Below, one piece after another: positions 17,705-26,122 of a DNA stretch of 64,000 nt. Where the stretch lies: assembly GCA_965227095.1 (NCBI GenBank), contig CBDDFL010000001.1, forward strand, positions 2,232,001 through 2,296,000, given 5' to 3'. Origin of the DNA: JANQMY01 sp965227095. Lineage in GTDB: Bacteria; Pseudomonadota; Alphaproteobacteria; JANQMY01. Under the pieces are notes generated by a model that worked only from the letters and a program-made list of their open reading frames with translations, ran no database searches and had not been told where the DNA came from. Each line of letters opens with the position of its first letter. Within the stretch, counting starts at the first letter, position 1. The position numbers and the translations under genes were made by a program.

Positions 17705-17944
17705 ATGTCCGATCCGGTAATTGCTCAAAAAGAACCCGTTGCCATGGATGTGCAGGCCGGCAAATCTTATTGGTGGTGCGCTTGTGGCAAGTCTCAAAAA
17801 CAGCCTTTCTGCGACGGAAGCCATAAGGGGACGGATTTTGTGCCTTTAGAATACAAAGCCGAAAAAGACGGAAAGGTTTTCTTTTGCGGGTGCAAGCATA
17901 CGGATAAAAGCCCGTTATGCGACGGCAGCCACACCAAGCTTTAG
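17705..17944 (+). CDS. CDGSH iron-sulfur protein (double CDGSH domain)
   Basis: Small protein of 79 residues with two CDGSH-type [2Fe-2S] motifs in tandem: WWCACGKSQKQPFCDGSHKG and FFCGCKHTDKSPLCDGSHTK. Each binds a cluster through three cysteines and one histidine. Bacterial members are thought to act in redox or iron handling; the specific role is not known. The ATG at 17705 is preceded by an AAGGAGAG Shine-Dalgarno sequence, so the longer upstream frame is unlikely. The lipoprotein gene begins 11 bases after the stop. Confidence 0.93.
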   Translation: MSDPVIAQKEPVAMDVQAGKSYWWCACGKSQKQPFCDGSHKGTDFVPLEYKAEKDGKVFFCGCKHTDKSPLCDGSHTKL

Positions 17945-17955
17945 GTCTTAGTCTT

Positions 17956-18477
17956 ATGAAAAACAGTTCAGTGTTTGTGGCGGGTGCGGCGGCCCTTCTT
18001 TTGGCCGGGTGCGGCAGTTCATTGGAAACCAGCGATTGCCCGCGCATAGGGCTTCTCCCGGATGCGGACCGGGTCACGGTGTTTAGCGGAACAGGCGGGC
18101 AGGACGTGACCGATGTGTTGGGGACCGCCAAAATCGTGAAGGTCTCGGGTGTATGCGAAGTCAACGAAGACGGGCAAATTTTTGTGTCGTTGGATGTTGG
18201 GCTGACGGCGGCACTAGGGCCGACCGTTCCGACACAGCCGCTGGTCTTGCCCTATTTCGTTGCGGTGACGGACGCCGATGAACAGCTTTTAACGAAAGAG
18301 CCGGCGCAGTTCACCTTCCGATTTGACGAGGAAGAACGCCGGGTACAATCAAAAGTGGGAATCGATACCTTCCCCATGCCGGGTGTTGGGTCTTTCGTCA
18401 AAGATGAATACACGGTTTTGGTCGGATTTCAGCTCACGCCAAACCAGTTAAATTACAATCGGCGCAGCGGAAATTAA
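17956..18477 (+). CDS. Predicted lipoprotein of unknown function
   Basis: Protein of 173 residues. A signal peptide ends in the lipobox LLLAGC, so the mature protein should be lipidated at Cys18. The body is mostly beta-rich, without a motif I can assign. I set the start at 17956 because it gives a complete lipoprotein signal; a longer frame from 17917 overlaps the CDGSH gene. It probably shares a transcript with the CDGSH gene. It ends 41 bases before a promoter-like sequence for the gcv operon. Confidence 0.8.
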   Translation: MKNSSVFVAGAAALLLAGCGSSLETSDCPRIGLLPDADRVTVFSGTGGQDVTDVLGTAKIVKVSGVCEVNEDGQIFVSLDVGLTAALGPTVPTQPLVLPYFVAVTDADEQLLTKEPAQFTFRFDEEERRVQSKVGIDTFPMPGVGSFVKDEYTVLVGFQLTPNQLNYNRRSGN

Positions 18478-18518
18478 GGGTTTATGAACCGCGTGCCGCT
18501 TTAGGGGCGGCCGGGCCG

Positions 18519-18546
18519 TTGACTCATCACACATTGGCTCTATGGT
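18519..18546 (+). promoter_or_regulatory. Promoter candidate for the gcv operon
   Basis: TTGACT (18519-18524) and TATGGT (18541-18546) are separated by 16 bases and resemble sigma-70 boxes. The predicted start near 18553 lies about 50 bases before the glycine riboswitch, a reasonable leader. Confidence 0.55.
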
Positions 18547-18599
18547 GCCTATAACGGTCGTTGCCATTGTGAAATGTCAGCAGGCTGGTCACACATATG

Positions 18600-18798
18600 A
18601 TCTATGCGGGAGAGCTCAGTTCGTTCCGAACTGGCGCCGAAGGAGCAACCGCCCCGGAAACTCTCAGGCTTTGGGACCGCATGGTGATGAAAATCTGGAA
18701 AGTGAAGGGGGGCCAACCGGCGCCTTTTCCACCGAAGGGGTAAAACCACAGGCTGATTGATCGGTCAGGTAAATCTCTCAGGTTCGATGACAGAGGGG
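18600..18798 (+). ncRNA. Tandem glycine riboswitch
   Basis: Two consecutive glycine aptamers in the gcvT leader. In aptamer 1 the P1 stem is ATGCGG (18604-18609) with CCGCAT (18677-18682), enclosing the conserved GGGAGAG, GGCGCCGAAGGAGCAA and AAACTCTCAGGC segments. In aptamer 2, TCTG (18694-18697) pairs with CAGA (18791-18794), enclosing CGCCTTTTCCACCGAAGGGG and AAATCTCTCAGGT. Such riboswitches usually turn on glycine cleavage genes when glycine is high. No terminator hairpin with a T-run is visible before gcvT, so control may be at translation or be Rho-dependent. Confidence 0.93.
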
Positions 18799-18850
18799 CG
18801 CGCTCACGCGATATCGCTGAGGCGCAACGAACCCTGTTATTGGACTTTTG

Positions 18851-20029
18851 ATGAGCGACCCGGAAACAAAACCTCAAACCTTGAAAAAGACACCGCTGGA
18901 TGCGCTGCATCGTCGGCTTGGAGCGCGCATGGTGCCCTTTGCGGGCTATGACATGCCGCTTCAATATGCGGGCGGCATCATGAAGGAGCATCAGCATACG
19001 CGCTCGGCGGCGGGGCTTTTTGATGTCTCTCATATGGGACAAGCCTTTTTAGTCGCCCCCGAAACCGGGCAGGGCGATGCCAGTCACCATGTGGTGGCGA
19101 ATGCCTTGGAAAAGGTGGTTCCTGGCAACATCCGCGGCCTCAAACCTGGCGCCATGCGATTGACGCTGCTGCTCAATGACCAGGGCGGCATCCTTGACGA
19201 CTTGATGGTCACGCGCGCCGGCGGCGATGCGCATCAGGGCTGGCTTTTTGTGGTGGTGAATGCGGCGACCAAAGAACAGGATTTCGCGCATTTTGAAAAA
19301 CATCTAGGCGGCGATGTGGCGCTTGAGATCGCTGACGAGCGCGGACTGCTCGCACTGCAAGGCCCCAAAGCGGTGGACGTGCTCAACGCCGTTATTCCGG
19401 GCGTGGATCAACTCACATTTATGACAGGGCGCCGGTTCGAACAGGACGGGGTAGATTTCATCGTCACACGCTCGGGCTATACGGGTGAAGATGGATTCGA
19501 AATATCTGTTCCGGCGGACAAGGCGGAGGCCTTCGCGGAAAGCCTGTTGGCGCATCCTGATGTTGAACCGATTGGCTTAGGCGCGCGGGATTCACTCCGA
19601 CTAGAAGCGGGCCTGTGCCTCTACGGGCACGACATGTCGGCGAAAACCACACCGGTGGAAGCGTCTCTGTCTTGGACCATTGGTAAGCGTCGGCTGCGGG
19701 CGAGGGATTTTCCGGGCGCCGATATCATTGCCCAACAACTTGAAAAGGGGGCCGACCGCGTTCGCGTGGGGCTGACGCCCACAGGCAAAGCACCTGTGCG
19801 GGAGGGCAGCGAGATCCAATCAGCCGATGGTCAATCGATCGGCGTGGTCACCAGCGGCGGTTTTGGGCCGACGGTCAAGGGGCCCGTGGCCATGGGCTAT
19901 GTGGACCGTGGTTTTGCCGAGATTGGCCAGGAAATCCAGATCATGGTGCGGGGAAAACCGCACACCGCGGTGGTGGCAGACATGCCGTTTGTTCCCCACC
20001 GTTATGTCAGAAAATCAAAATCCAACTAA
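18851..20029 (+). CDS. gcvT: Glycine cleavage system T protein (aminomethyltransferase)
   Basis: Protein of 392 residues. It takes the aminomethyl group from lipoylated GcvH and, with tetrahydrofolate, releases ammonia and methylene-THF. Family segments are FAGYDMPLQYAGGIMKEHQHTR, FDVSHMGQ, RSGYTGEDGFEISVP and GLGARDSLRLEAGLCLYGHD. The ATG at 18851 is preceded in frame by TTG at 18848; no good Shine-Dalgarno sequence is visible. It is the first gene of a riboswitch-controlled gcvT-H-PA-PB operon. Confidence 0.96.
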   Translation: MSDPETKPQTLKKTPLDALHRRLGARMVPFAGYDMPLQYAGGIMKEHQHTRSAAGLFDVSHMGQAFLVAPETGQGDASHHVVANALEKVVPGNIRGLKPGAMRLTLLLNDQGGILDDLMVTRAGGDAHQGWLFVVVNAATKEQDFAHFEKHLGGDVALEIADERGLLALQGPKAVDVLNAVIPGVDQLTFMTGRRFEQDGVDFIVTRSGYTGEDGFEISVPADKAEAFAESLLAHPDVEPIGLGARDSLRLEAGLCLYGHDMSAKTTPVEASLSWTIGKRRLRARDFPGADIIAQQLEKGADRVRVGLTPTGKAPVREGSEIQSADGQSIGVVTSGGFGPTVKGPVAMGYVDRGFAEIGQEIQIMVRGKPHTAVVADMPFVPHRYVRKSKSN

Positions 20030-20047
20030 ACAACAGGGCGTCATTCA

Positions 20048-20425
20048 ATGAGCGAAATTCGATATACCGAGCAACACGAATGGATCCGGGTCGAGGGGGA
20101 CACCGCCACCATCGGCATCACAGATTTTGCGCAAGATCAATTGGGCGATGTGGTTTTCGTTGAGTTTCCGGAAACGGGTAAAGAAGTGGCGCAATTTGCA
20201 GAGGCGGCCGTCGTGGAATCCGTAAAGGCCGCCAGCGAAATCTACGCGCCAGCCTCCGGCGAAGTGATTGAGGTGAATGACAAACTCACCGATGAACCCG
20301 CCTTGGTCAACTCGGACGCCATGGGGGATGGTTGGTTCCTAAAAATCAAAATTTCCGCGCCGTCGGAACTTGAGAAGCTTCTCACCGAAGATCAGTATAA
20401 AGATTACGTGAAGGAGCTTGGCTAA
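20048..20425 (+). CDS. gcvH: Glycine cleavage system H protein
   Basis: Lipoyl carrier protein of 125 residues that shuttles the aminomethyl group between the P and T proteins. The lipoylated lysine is K60 in VVESVKAASEIYAP. The N-terminal RYTEQHEWIRVEGDTATIGIT and the WFLKIK segment are typical. Its stop codon shares bases with the gcvPA start (TAATG), so translation is coupled. Confidence 0.97.
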   Translation: MSEIRYTEQHEWIRVEGDTATIGITDFAQDQLGDVVFVEFPETGKEVAQFAEAAVVESVKAASEIYAPASGEVIEVNDKLTDEPALVNSDAMGDGWFLKIKISAPSELEKLLTEDQYKDYVKELG

Positions 20426-21768
20426 TGCGCTATCTCCCCCTCACGGAAGACGATCGTCTGGAAATGCTGGGTGCCATCGGGGCAAGCAGCATAGATGATT
20501 TGTTTGAAGATGTACCTCCGGCTGCACGGTTGTCGAAAGCACTCGACCTCCCGCCCCATCTCGGCGAAATGCAGGTGGAACAGAAGATGTCCGCTCTGGC
20601 GCGCAAAAATGTGGCCGCGGGCGACGGGCCTTTCTTCGTCGGCGGCGGCGCCTACCGCCATCACATTCCCGCGTCGGTGGATCATCTTATTCAGCGGTCA
20701 GAATTTTTGACCTCTTACACGCCCTATCAGCCTGAAATTTCCCAAGGCACACTCCAGTATCTTTTCGAATTTCAAACACAAGTGGCCATGCTGACCGGCA
20801 TGGAAGTGGCCAACGCATCCATGTATGACGGCTCCACAGCCTGTGTCGAAGCGGTCTTGATGGCGAACCGGGTCACGAAGCGGAAAAAGGCTATTTTGTC
20901 CGGCGGCCTGCATCCCCAATATGCCGATGTTGTGGAAACGACAGCACGTTTCACAGGGGATGACGTTGTTCGGAAGGCACCGGCACCGGAAGGCCAAGAG
21001 AATCTTCTAGACCTTATCGATGACCAGACGTCATGTGTTGTGATCCAAACGCCAAGCTTCTTCGGCAACCTGCATGACGTCTCCGCTCTCGCGGACGCCG
21101 CTCATGAAAAAGGGGCGTTGCTGATTGTTGTGGTGACGGAAGTCGTATCACTTGGTCTGGTGAAGGCGCCGGGTGATATGGGCGCGGACATCGTGGTGGC
21201 TGAAGGTCAATCCATCGGCAACCCGCTTAACTTCGGCGGGCCCTATGTGGGTCTATTTGCGACCCGCAAGAAATATGTCAGGCAGATGCCGGGCCGCCTG
21301 TGTGGCGAAACGGAAGATGCCGAAGGCCGCCGCGGCTATGTGCTGACGCTGTCCACGCGGGAACAGCATATCCGCCGTGAAAAAGCGACTAGTAACATCT
21401 GCACCAATTCGGGCCTGTGTTCCCTGGCTTTTACAATCCACTTATCGCTGCTTGGCGAGACGGGGCTCACAAAACTTGCAAAACTCAATCACCAGAAAGC
21501 GGTTGCCTTGGCGGACAGCTTGGACTCCATCGACGGCGTTTCCTGCCTGACCCCGGCTTTCTTCAATGAATTCACGGTTCGGTTGCCGAAGCCAGCACAT
21601 GACGTGGTCAATCAATTGGCGGACCGCGGGGTGATTGGCGGCTTGCCGGCCTCGCGTCTTTATCCCGACGACCCCACGGTGGAAGATCTTTTGATCGTCG
21701 CGGCCACCGAAACCAACAGCGATGAAGACATTACGGCCTTTGCCACGGCTCTTAAGGAGGTGCTCTAA
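20425..21768 (+). CDS. gcvPA: Glycine dehydrogenase (decarboxylating) subunit 1
   Basis: N-terminal-half subunit of the split P protein, 447 residues; with GcvPB it decarboxylates glycine using PLP. Family segments are FLTSYTPYQPEISQGTLQ, GMEVANASMYDGSTA and the MPGRLCGETED / TREQHIRREKATSNICTNS region. The split PA/PB form is common in many bacteria, unlike the fused ~950-residue GcvP of E. coli. AAGGAGG at its 3' end serves as ribosome-binding site for gcvPB, whose ATG follows the stop directly. Confidence 0.96.
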   Translation: MRYLPLTEDDRLEMLGAIGASSIDDLFEDVPPAARLSKALDLPPHLGEMQVEQKMSALARKNVAAGDGPFFVGGGAYRHHIPASVDHLIQRSEFLTSYTPYQPEISQGTLQYLFEFQTQVAMLTGMEVANASMYDGSTACVEAVLMANRVTKRKKAILSGGLHPQYADVVETTARFTGDDVVRKAPAPEGQENLLDLIDDQTSCVVIQTPSFFGNLHDVSALADAAHEKGALLIVVVTEVVSLGLVKAPGDMGADIVVAEGQSIGNPLNFGGPYVGLFATRKKYVRQMPGRLCGETEDAEGRRGYVLTLSTREQHIRREKATSNICTNSGLCSLAFTIHLSLLGETGLTKLAKLNHQKAVALADSLDSIDGVSCLTPAFFNEFTVRLPKPAHDVVNQLADRGVIGGLPASRLYPDDPTVEDLLIVAATETNSDEDITAFATALKEVL

Positions 21769-23304
21769 ATGAATATACCGCAACCCATAGAGGCCAGTGA
21801 TTTAGAGGCGATAGAGCAGGGCGACATGACGGCAAAGAGCAAAGGTCTTCAACAGGAAGAACCTCTCATTTTCGAAATCGGACGTGCGGGCAAAATTGGC
21901 GTGGACCTGCCGGAACCGACCGGTGCGGAAGATCGCCTGGGCGGCCTCGCGCGCGAGGATGCCATTGGCCTGCCGGATTTGTCGGAGCCGGAAGTGGTGC
22001 GCCACTTCGTGCGGTTGAGCCAGAAAAACTACGCCATTGATGCGGGGCTTTATCCACTTGGGTCCTGTACCATGAAGCACAATCCGCGCCTCAATGAAAA
22101 AATGGCTCGGCTGCCGGGTTTCGCGGATGTGCACCCCTTGCAGCCTCAATCAACCATCCAGGGCGCGTTGGAAATGATCAGCGATCTGGCGGATTGGCTG
22201 AAACAGCTCACGGGCATGCCGGGCATTGCCATGTCGCCCAAGGCGGGCGCCCACGGCGAGCTTTGCGGCGTGATGGCCATTCGCGCGGCGTTGGAAGCGC
22301 GCGGAGAAAAACGGTCGCGCATTTTGGTGCCGGAATCAGCCCATGGCACGAACCCGGCGACCGCCGCGTTGTGTGGATTTTCCGTGAGCGCCATTCCGGC
22401 GACCGACGATGGCCGGGTGGACGTGGCTGCCTTCAAGGAACAGCTTGGTCCGGACGTTGCTGGCATCATGCTGACAAATCCGAACACCTGCGGTCTGTTC
22501 GAACGCGACATCATCGAAATCGCCGACGCGGTGCATGAGATTGGCGGCTATTTTTATTGCGATGGGGCGAACTTCAACGCCATTGTGGGGCGCGTACGTC
22601 CCGGCGATCTGGGCATTGATGCCATGCATATCAATTTGCACAAGACGTTCTCCACGCCCCATGGCGGCGGTGGCCCGGGCGCGGGGCCGGTGGTCTTCTC
22701 AGACGCCTTGGCCCCGTTCGCACCTCTACCCTACATCGTTGAACACAATGGCCAATGGCGGCTCGTGGAAGATGAGGCGGCTGATGCGGCGCAGTCCTTT
22801 GGCCGCATGACAGCGTTTCACGGTCAAATGGGCATGTTCGTCCGTGCCCTGACCTATATCCTCAGTCACGGCGGTGACGGCTTGCGCCAGGTGGCGGAAG
22901 ATGCGGTGCTGAATGCGAACTATGTGCTTGCGGAATTGAAAGACGTGATGACACCGGCGTTCGATGGCTATTGCATGCATGAAGCGCTGTTCGACGACAG
23001 CTTCCTATCGGGCACCGACGTCGAGACCTTGGATTTCGCCAAGGCGATGATCGATGAAGGCTACCATCCGATGACCATGTACTTCCCGCTGGTGGTGCAC
23101 GGCGCCATGTTGGTGGAGCCGACAGAAACGGAATCGAAGGTCAGCTTGGATCAATTCATCGGTACGATGAAAGATCTGGCAGCCTCGGCGAAGGCCGGTG
23201 ATACGATCCGCTTCGAGGGCGCGCCCTTTCATGCACCACGGCGTCGGCTGGATGAAACGGCGGCGGCACGCAAGCCTGTCTTGCGGTGGTCACCAGAAAA
23301 ATAG
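21769..23304 (+). CDS. gcvPB: Glycine dehydrogenase (decarboxylating) subunit 2
   Basis: PLP-binding C-terminal-half subunit of the split P protein, 511 residues. The PLP lysine is K292 in HINLHKTFSTPHGGGGPG. Other conserved parts are LYPLGSCTMKHNPRLNE, SPKAGAHGELCG, ESAHGTNPATAA and TNPNTCGLFE. It is the last gene of the gcv operon, closed 17 bases later by a strong terminator shared with the convergent atp operon. Confidence 0.97.
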   Translation: MNIPQPIEASDLEAIEQGDMTAKSKGLQQEEPLIFEIGRAGKIGVDLPEPTGAEDRLGGLAREDAIGLPDLSEPEVVRHFVRLSQKNYAIDAGLYPLGSCTMKHNPRLNEKMARLPGFADVHPLQPQSTIQGALEMISDLADWLKQLTGMPGIAMSPKAGAHGELCGVMAIRAALEARGEKRSRILVPESAHGTNPATAALCGFSVSAIPATDDGRVDVAAFKEQLGPDVAGIMLTNPNTCGLFERDIIEIADAVHEIGGYFYCDGANFNAIVGRVRPGDLGIDAMHINLHKTFSTPHGGGGPGAGPVVFSDALAPFAPLPYIVEHNGQWRLVEDEAADAAQSFGRMTAFHGQMGMFVRALTYILSHGGDGLRQVAEDAVLNANYVLAELKDVMTPAFDGYCMHEALFDDSFLSGTDVETLDFAKAMIDEGYHPMTMYFPLVVHGAMLVEPTETESKVSLDQFIGTMKDLAASAKAGDTIRFEGAPFHAPRRRLDETAAARKPVLRWSPEK

Positions 23305-23320
23305 GGGATGATCCCCCAAC

Positions 23321-23352
23321 AAAAAAGCGCCCCCAAGCGGGGCGCTTTTTTT
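23321..23352. terminator. Bidirectional intrinsic terminator between gcvPB and atpF
   Basis: AAAAAA, then GCGCCCC (23327-23333), loop CAAGC, GGGGCGC (23339-23345), then TTTTTTT. The 7-bp GC stem with an A-run on one side and a T-run on the other works in both directions, ending both the gcv operon (+) and the F0 operon (-). Confidence 0.92.
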
Positions 23353-23372
23353 ATGACTTATGACAACAAAAG

Positions 23373-23864
23373 CTAGTTTAGTTTCGTGCCGAGAGCTTTG
23401 ATGTCCTGATCAATCAGCTGCGCATCGCGGCCTTGATCGATCCGTTCCGTGATGATGCGGCGGGCGGCGGCTGCGGCGACACCGGCGGCCGTATCCTTCA
23501 CTTCTTTCAACGCTTGCGCTTCCGCTTGAGCAATCTTGTCCTGCGCTTGTTTGGTACGGCGGGCCAATTGGTCCGTGAGAGCTTCGCGGGTTTCCGCTGC
23601 TAACCGTTCCGCTTCGGCACGGGCTTGCGTGACGATTTCTTCAGCTTCTTGTTCCGCATCGCGTTGCTTACGTTGGTAATTGGCCAGCAAGGCTTGGGCT
23701 TCTTCACGAAGCTTGCGGGCTTCGTCCAACTCTTGCGCGATTTGTGCCGCTCGGGCATCAAGCGCTTCCGTGATCCGGCGTGGCACACCGAAGTAGAGCA
23801 GAGCAAGCACGAAAAGCACGAAAGAAACGGCAACCCAAAACGCTGAATCTGAAAAGATTTCCAT
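23373..23864 (-). CDS. atpF: ATP synthase F0 subunit b
   Basis: Peripheral-stalk subunit of 163 residues: one N-terminal transmembrane helix (about residues 5-25, FWVAVSFVLFVLALLYFG) followed by a long charged coiled coil rich in Ala, Glu, Gln and Arg. It is the last gene of atpI-atpB-atpE-atpF'-atpF and starts 5 bases after the b' stop. Having two b-type genes is usual in alphaproteobacteria; the F1 genes are not in the window. Confidence 0.94.
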   Translation of the reverse strand: MEIFSDSAFWVAVSFVLFVLALLYFGVPRRITEALDARAAQIAQELDEARKLREEAQALLANYQRKQRDAEQEAEEIVTQARAEAERLAAETREALTDQLARRTKQAQDKIAQAEAQALKEVKDTAAGVAAAAARRIITERIDQGRDAQLIDQDIKALGTKLN

Positions 23865-23869
23865 GATGA

Positions 23870-24436
23870 CTACCTATTCAGTTCTGCGTCAACGGATTGA
23901 GCAAGCGCTGCTTCGCCCACATCGTCACCGATTAATTGCTGAACAATCTGCTCGGTCACATCGATCGCGACACCACGCACATTACCCATGGCCGCTGCCT
24001 TTGCGGAGGAGATTTGTTTCTCCGCTTCGGCCGCTTTGGTCGCAAGTTCCGCTTCCATGTCGCTGCGCATTTGCTCGATTTCGTCGTTGAGCTTCGACCG
24101 GTTGTCCGCTGCAATTGCGGTGGCCTTCGCACGGGCTTCCGCCAATGCCGCCTCATAGGCGGCGATTGCGTCGTCCGTTTCTTTCTTCAGCTGCGCTGCA
24201 TTATCAAGATCATCCGCGATCTTGTCGCGGCGTTCTTCCAACACAGTGGCGATGCGCGGCAACGCAACGCGTGCCATCATCACATAGAGAAAGACGAAGG
24301 TGAGTGTCAGCCAAACGATTTGCGGCGCCCAGTCGGCTGCATTCAGCTGCGGCATACCGGAAGACCCGTGGTCTTCCGCGTGCCCCACTTCCGAATGCAA
24401 GTCGCCATGCGGCGCTTTAGAGCTGGTATCAGCCAT
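23870..24436 (-). CDS. atpG: ATP synthase F0 subunit b'
   Basis: Second peripheral-stalk subunit of 188 residues, with a longer His- and Gly-rich N-terminal extension than b (residues 1-30), a transmembrane helix at about 33-55 (APQIVWLTLTFVFLYVMMARVALPRI) and an extended Ala/Glu/Lys/Arg coiled coil. The b' type and its place between the c and b genes are characteristic of alphaproteobacteria. It is also named atpF' or atpF2. Confidence 0.93.
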   Translation of the reverse strand: MADTSSKAPHGDLHSEVGHAEDHGSSGMPQLNAADWAPQIVWLTLTFVFLYVMMARVALPRIATVLEERRDKIADDLDNAAQLKKETDDAIAAYEAALAEARAKATAIAADNRSKLNDEIEQMRSDMEAELATKAAEAEKQISSAKAAAMGNVRGVAIDVTEQIVQQLIGDDVGEAALAQSVDAELNR

Positions 24437-24492
24437 GGATGCGCATTCCTAAAAGTTAAGTTGGCCCTGGGGGCCAACCAGATCGTTCGTTG

Positions 24493-24720
24493 TTAGATAA
24501 CGAACAGCAGGATCAGCGCAACAACGAGGCCGAACAGACCCGTCGCTTCAGCAAGGGCAAAGCCCAGCAGAAGGTTTGCGAACTGGCCTTGAGCCGCACC
24601 GGGATTGCGCAGAGCGCCAGCCAGGTAATTACCGAAGATCGTACCGATACCAACACCGGCACCTGCGAGAGAGATCGTTGCGATGCCCGCACCGATGAGT
24701 TTTGCCGCTTCTGGCTCCAT
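24493..24720 (-). CDS. atpE: ATP synthase F0 subunit c
   Basis: Hairpin of two transmembrane helices, 75 residues, which oligomerises into the rotor ring. Glycine-rich helix 1 is AGAGVGIGTIFGN; the polar loop is ALRNPGA; helix 2 carries the proton-binding E58 in LGFALAEATGLFG. No extra sodium-site residues stand out, so it is likely proton-driven. AAGGAGA lies 9-10 bases before the ATG, a strong ribosome-binding site fitting the high copy number of subunit c. Confidence 0.97.
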   Translation of the reverse strand: MEPEAAKLIGAGIATISLAGAGVGIGTIFGNYLAGALRNPGAAQGQFANLLLGFALAEATGLFGLVVALILLFVI

Positions 24721-24769
24721 GACGTATGTCTCCTTGTCGATGAACTGTCGTTTAAGCGTTTAATGAAAG

Positions 24770-24787
24770 CGCGGGGTTGCTCCCGCG
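24770..24787 (-). other. Intercistronic hairpin between atpB and atpE
   Basis: CGCGGG (24770-24775) and CCCGCG (24782-24787) form a perfect 6-bp GC stem with a 6-base loop, 18 bases past the atpB stop and about 50 before the atpE start. On the minus strand it is followed by CTTTCATT, not a proper U-tract. It may stabilise mRNA ends or cause partial termination. Confidence 0.45.
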
Positions 24788-24805
24788 TTTGAGAACCTTT
24801 TCTAA

Positions 24806-25561
24806 TCAGTGCATATGCAATGCATCGTTGAGGTAGATGCAGGTAAGGATCGCGAACACATAAGCTTGGAGAAAGGCCACCAGCACTTCCAAGCCCGTAA
24901 ACGCAACCATGAACGCCAGCGGCGCCCAACCGCCAATCGCGCCCAATCCAACCACAAAGCCCGCAAACACTTTCAGCATCGTGTGGCCCGCCATCATGTT
25001 GGCGAACAAACGAACGGAAAGGCTGATCGGACGTGTGAGATAGGAAATCACTTCGATCACCACCAGCAGAGGCAGAAGCGCCACCGGGATGCCGGAGGGG
25101 ACAAAGAACTTCAAGAACTTAATGCCGTGGGTGGCGAAGCCGATAATCGTCACACCGATGAAAATCACAATCGCCAGCGCGAAAGTGACAATGATGTGGC
25201 TCGTCACCGTGAACGAGTAGGGGATCATCCCCAGCATGTTCAAAAACAGTACAAACATGAACAACGTGAAGATGAACGGGAAATAGCGCTGCCCAGCGCT
25301 GCCCACATTGTCACGGATCATGTTGGCGATAAATTCGTAGGACAATTCGGCAAGGGATTGCCATCTGCCGGGCACCATGGCGCGACCGCTCATGGTTACG
25401 GTCGTAAACAAGGTGATCAAAATGACGGCGATGACCATGAACAAGGAAGAATTCGTGAAAGACACGTCAATACCGGCAAATTCCAACGGAACAATCCGTT
25501 CAATGACGAATTGGTGCATTGGATCGATGCCAAGACCGCCTTCAGATCCTTTTGATGCCAC
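24806..25561 (-). CDS. atpB: ATP synthase F0 subunit a
   Basis: Stator membrane subunit forming the proton half-channels against the c ring, 251 residues with five or six hydrophobic helices. The essential arginine is R184 in RPISLSVRLFANMMAGH. LSYEFIANMIRD and YFPFIFTLFMFVLFLNMLGM are family-typical. It lies after atpI and before atpE; the stop is separated from atpE by 85 bases containing a GC hairpin. Confidence 0.96.
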   Translation of the reverse strand: MASKGSEGGLGIDPMHQFVIERIVPLEFAGIDVSFTNSSLFMVIAVILITLFTTVTMSGRAMVPGRWQSLAELSYEFIANMIRDNVGSAGQRYFPFIFTLFMFVLFLNMLGMIPYSFTVTSHIIVTFALAIVIFIGVTIIGFATHGIKFLKFFVPSGIPVALLPLLVVIEVISYLTRPISLSVRLFANMMAGHTMLKVFAGFVVGLGAIGGWAPLAFMVAFTGLEVLVAFLQAYVFAILTCIYLNDALHMH

Positions 25562-25596
25562 GATTTTGATCCCCGGTTGAGCGCGACCGCGCGGTG

Positions 25597-25971
25597 TTAA
25601 TTCTTATCGGCGTTGTTCTTTTGGCTGCCAGTCTGATCCGCCGATGAATCAAGACCGTTTGCCGCATTCATTTGAGCCGCCGTCCGAACCACGTTCACGA
25701 CGCCGGCCGCCACGCCGAAGAAAAAGAAGATGATGAGCATCCAAGGCGACGTTCCCAGCCATTCGTCCAGGAAATACCCAATCGCGACCCCGACTACAAC
25801 GCCGACAACCAATTCTGTCGACAGCCGGAAGGCGATCCCTATCGCCGAGCTTCTTCCTTCATTTTCATTCGACTGCTGACGAGATCGCTGAGCCTTGCGA
25901 AGCCGCTCATCAAAATCACCGCCTTGGGACATAGACGCCAAATTTGGATTCCATGAGTGGGCGGATTTCAT
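25597..25971 (-). CDS. atpI: F0F1 ATP synthase assembly protein AtpI
   Basis: Small membrane protein of 124 residues at the head of the F0 operon. AtpI helps assemble the c ring and may aid ion uptake. Two transmembrane helices (SIGIAF..ELVVGVVVGVAIGYFLDEWLG and MLIIFFFFGVAAGVVNVV) carry the family's glycine-rich pattern. I chose the ATG at 25971, preceded by a weak GAGG; other starts are TTG 25998 and ATG 25932 (MSQGGDFDERLRKAQ). Confidence 0.88.
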   Translation of the reverse strand: MKSAHSWNPNLASMSQGGDFDERLRKAQRSRQQSNENEGRSSAIGIAFRLSTELVVGVVVGVAIGYFLDEWLGTSPWMLIIFFFFGVAAGVVNVVRTAAQMNAANGLDSSADQTGSQKNNADKN

Positions 25972-26018
25972 AGAGCCTGCCTCGAAAAGCGCGCGCAATT
26001 CGTCTGCGAGACGGGCGC

Positions 26019-26048
26019 AACATATGGGTCGCAGGGTAACACTGTCAA
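26019..26048 (-). promoter_or_regulatory. Promoter candidate for the F0 ATP synthase operon
   Basis: On the minus strand TTGACA (26048-26043) and TATGTT (26024-26019) are 18 bases apart. The -35 box matches consensus exactly. The predicted start near 26012 lies 41 bases upstream of the chosen atpI ATG. Confidence 0.6.
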
Positions 26049-26122
26049 GTTTATCTGACCTGGGTTAAGTGGTTGGTATTGTTACGAAAATGTCATCTGT
26101 TTCGGCGATGCACAATTGTGCG

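Noticed and set aside
26110..26121. 12-bp perfect palindrome GCACAATTGTGC near the smc stop
   Set aside because: A 12-bp palindrome occurs by chance about 16 times in 64 kb, and it lies about 60 bases upstream of the atp promoter without other support.
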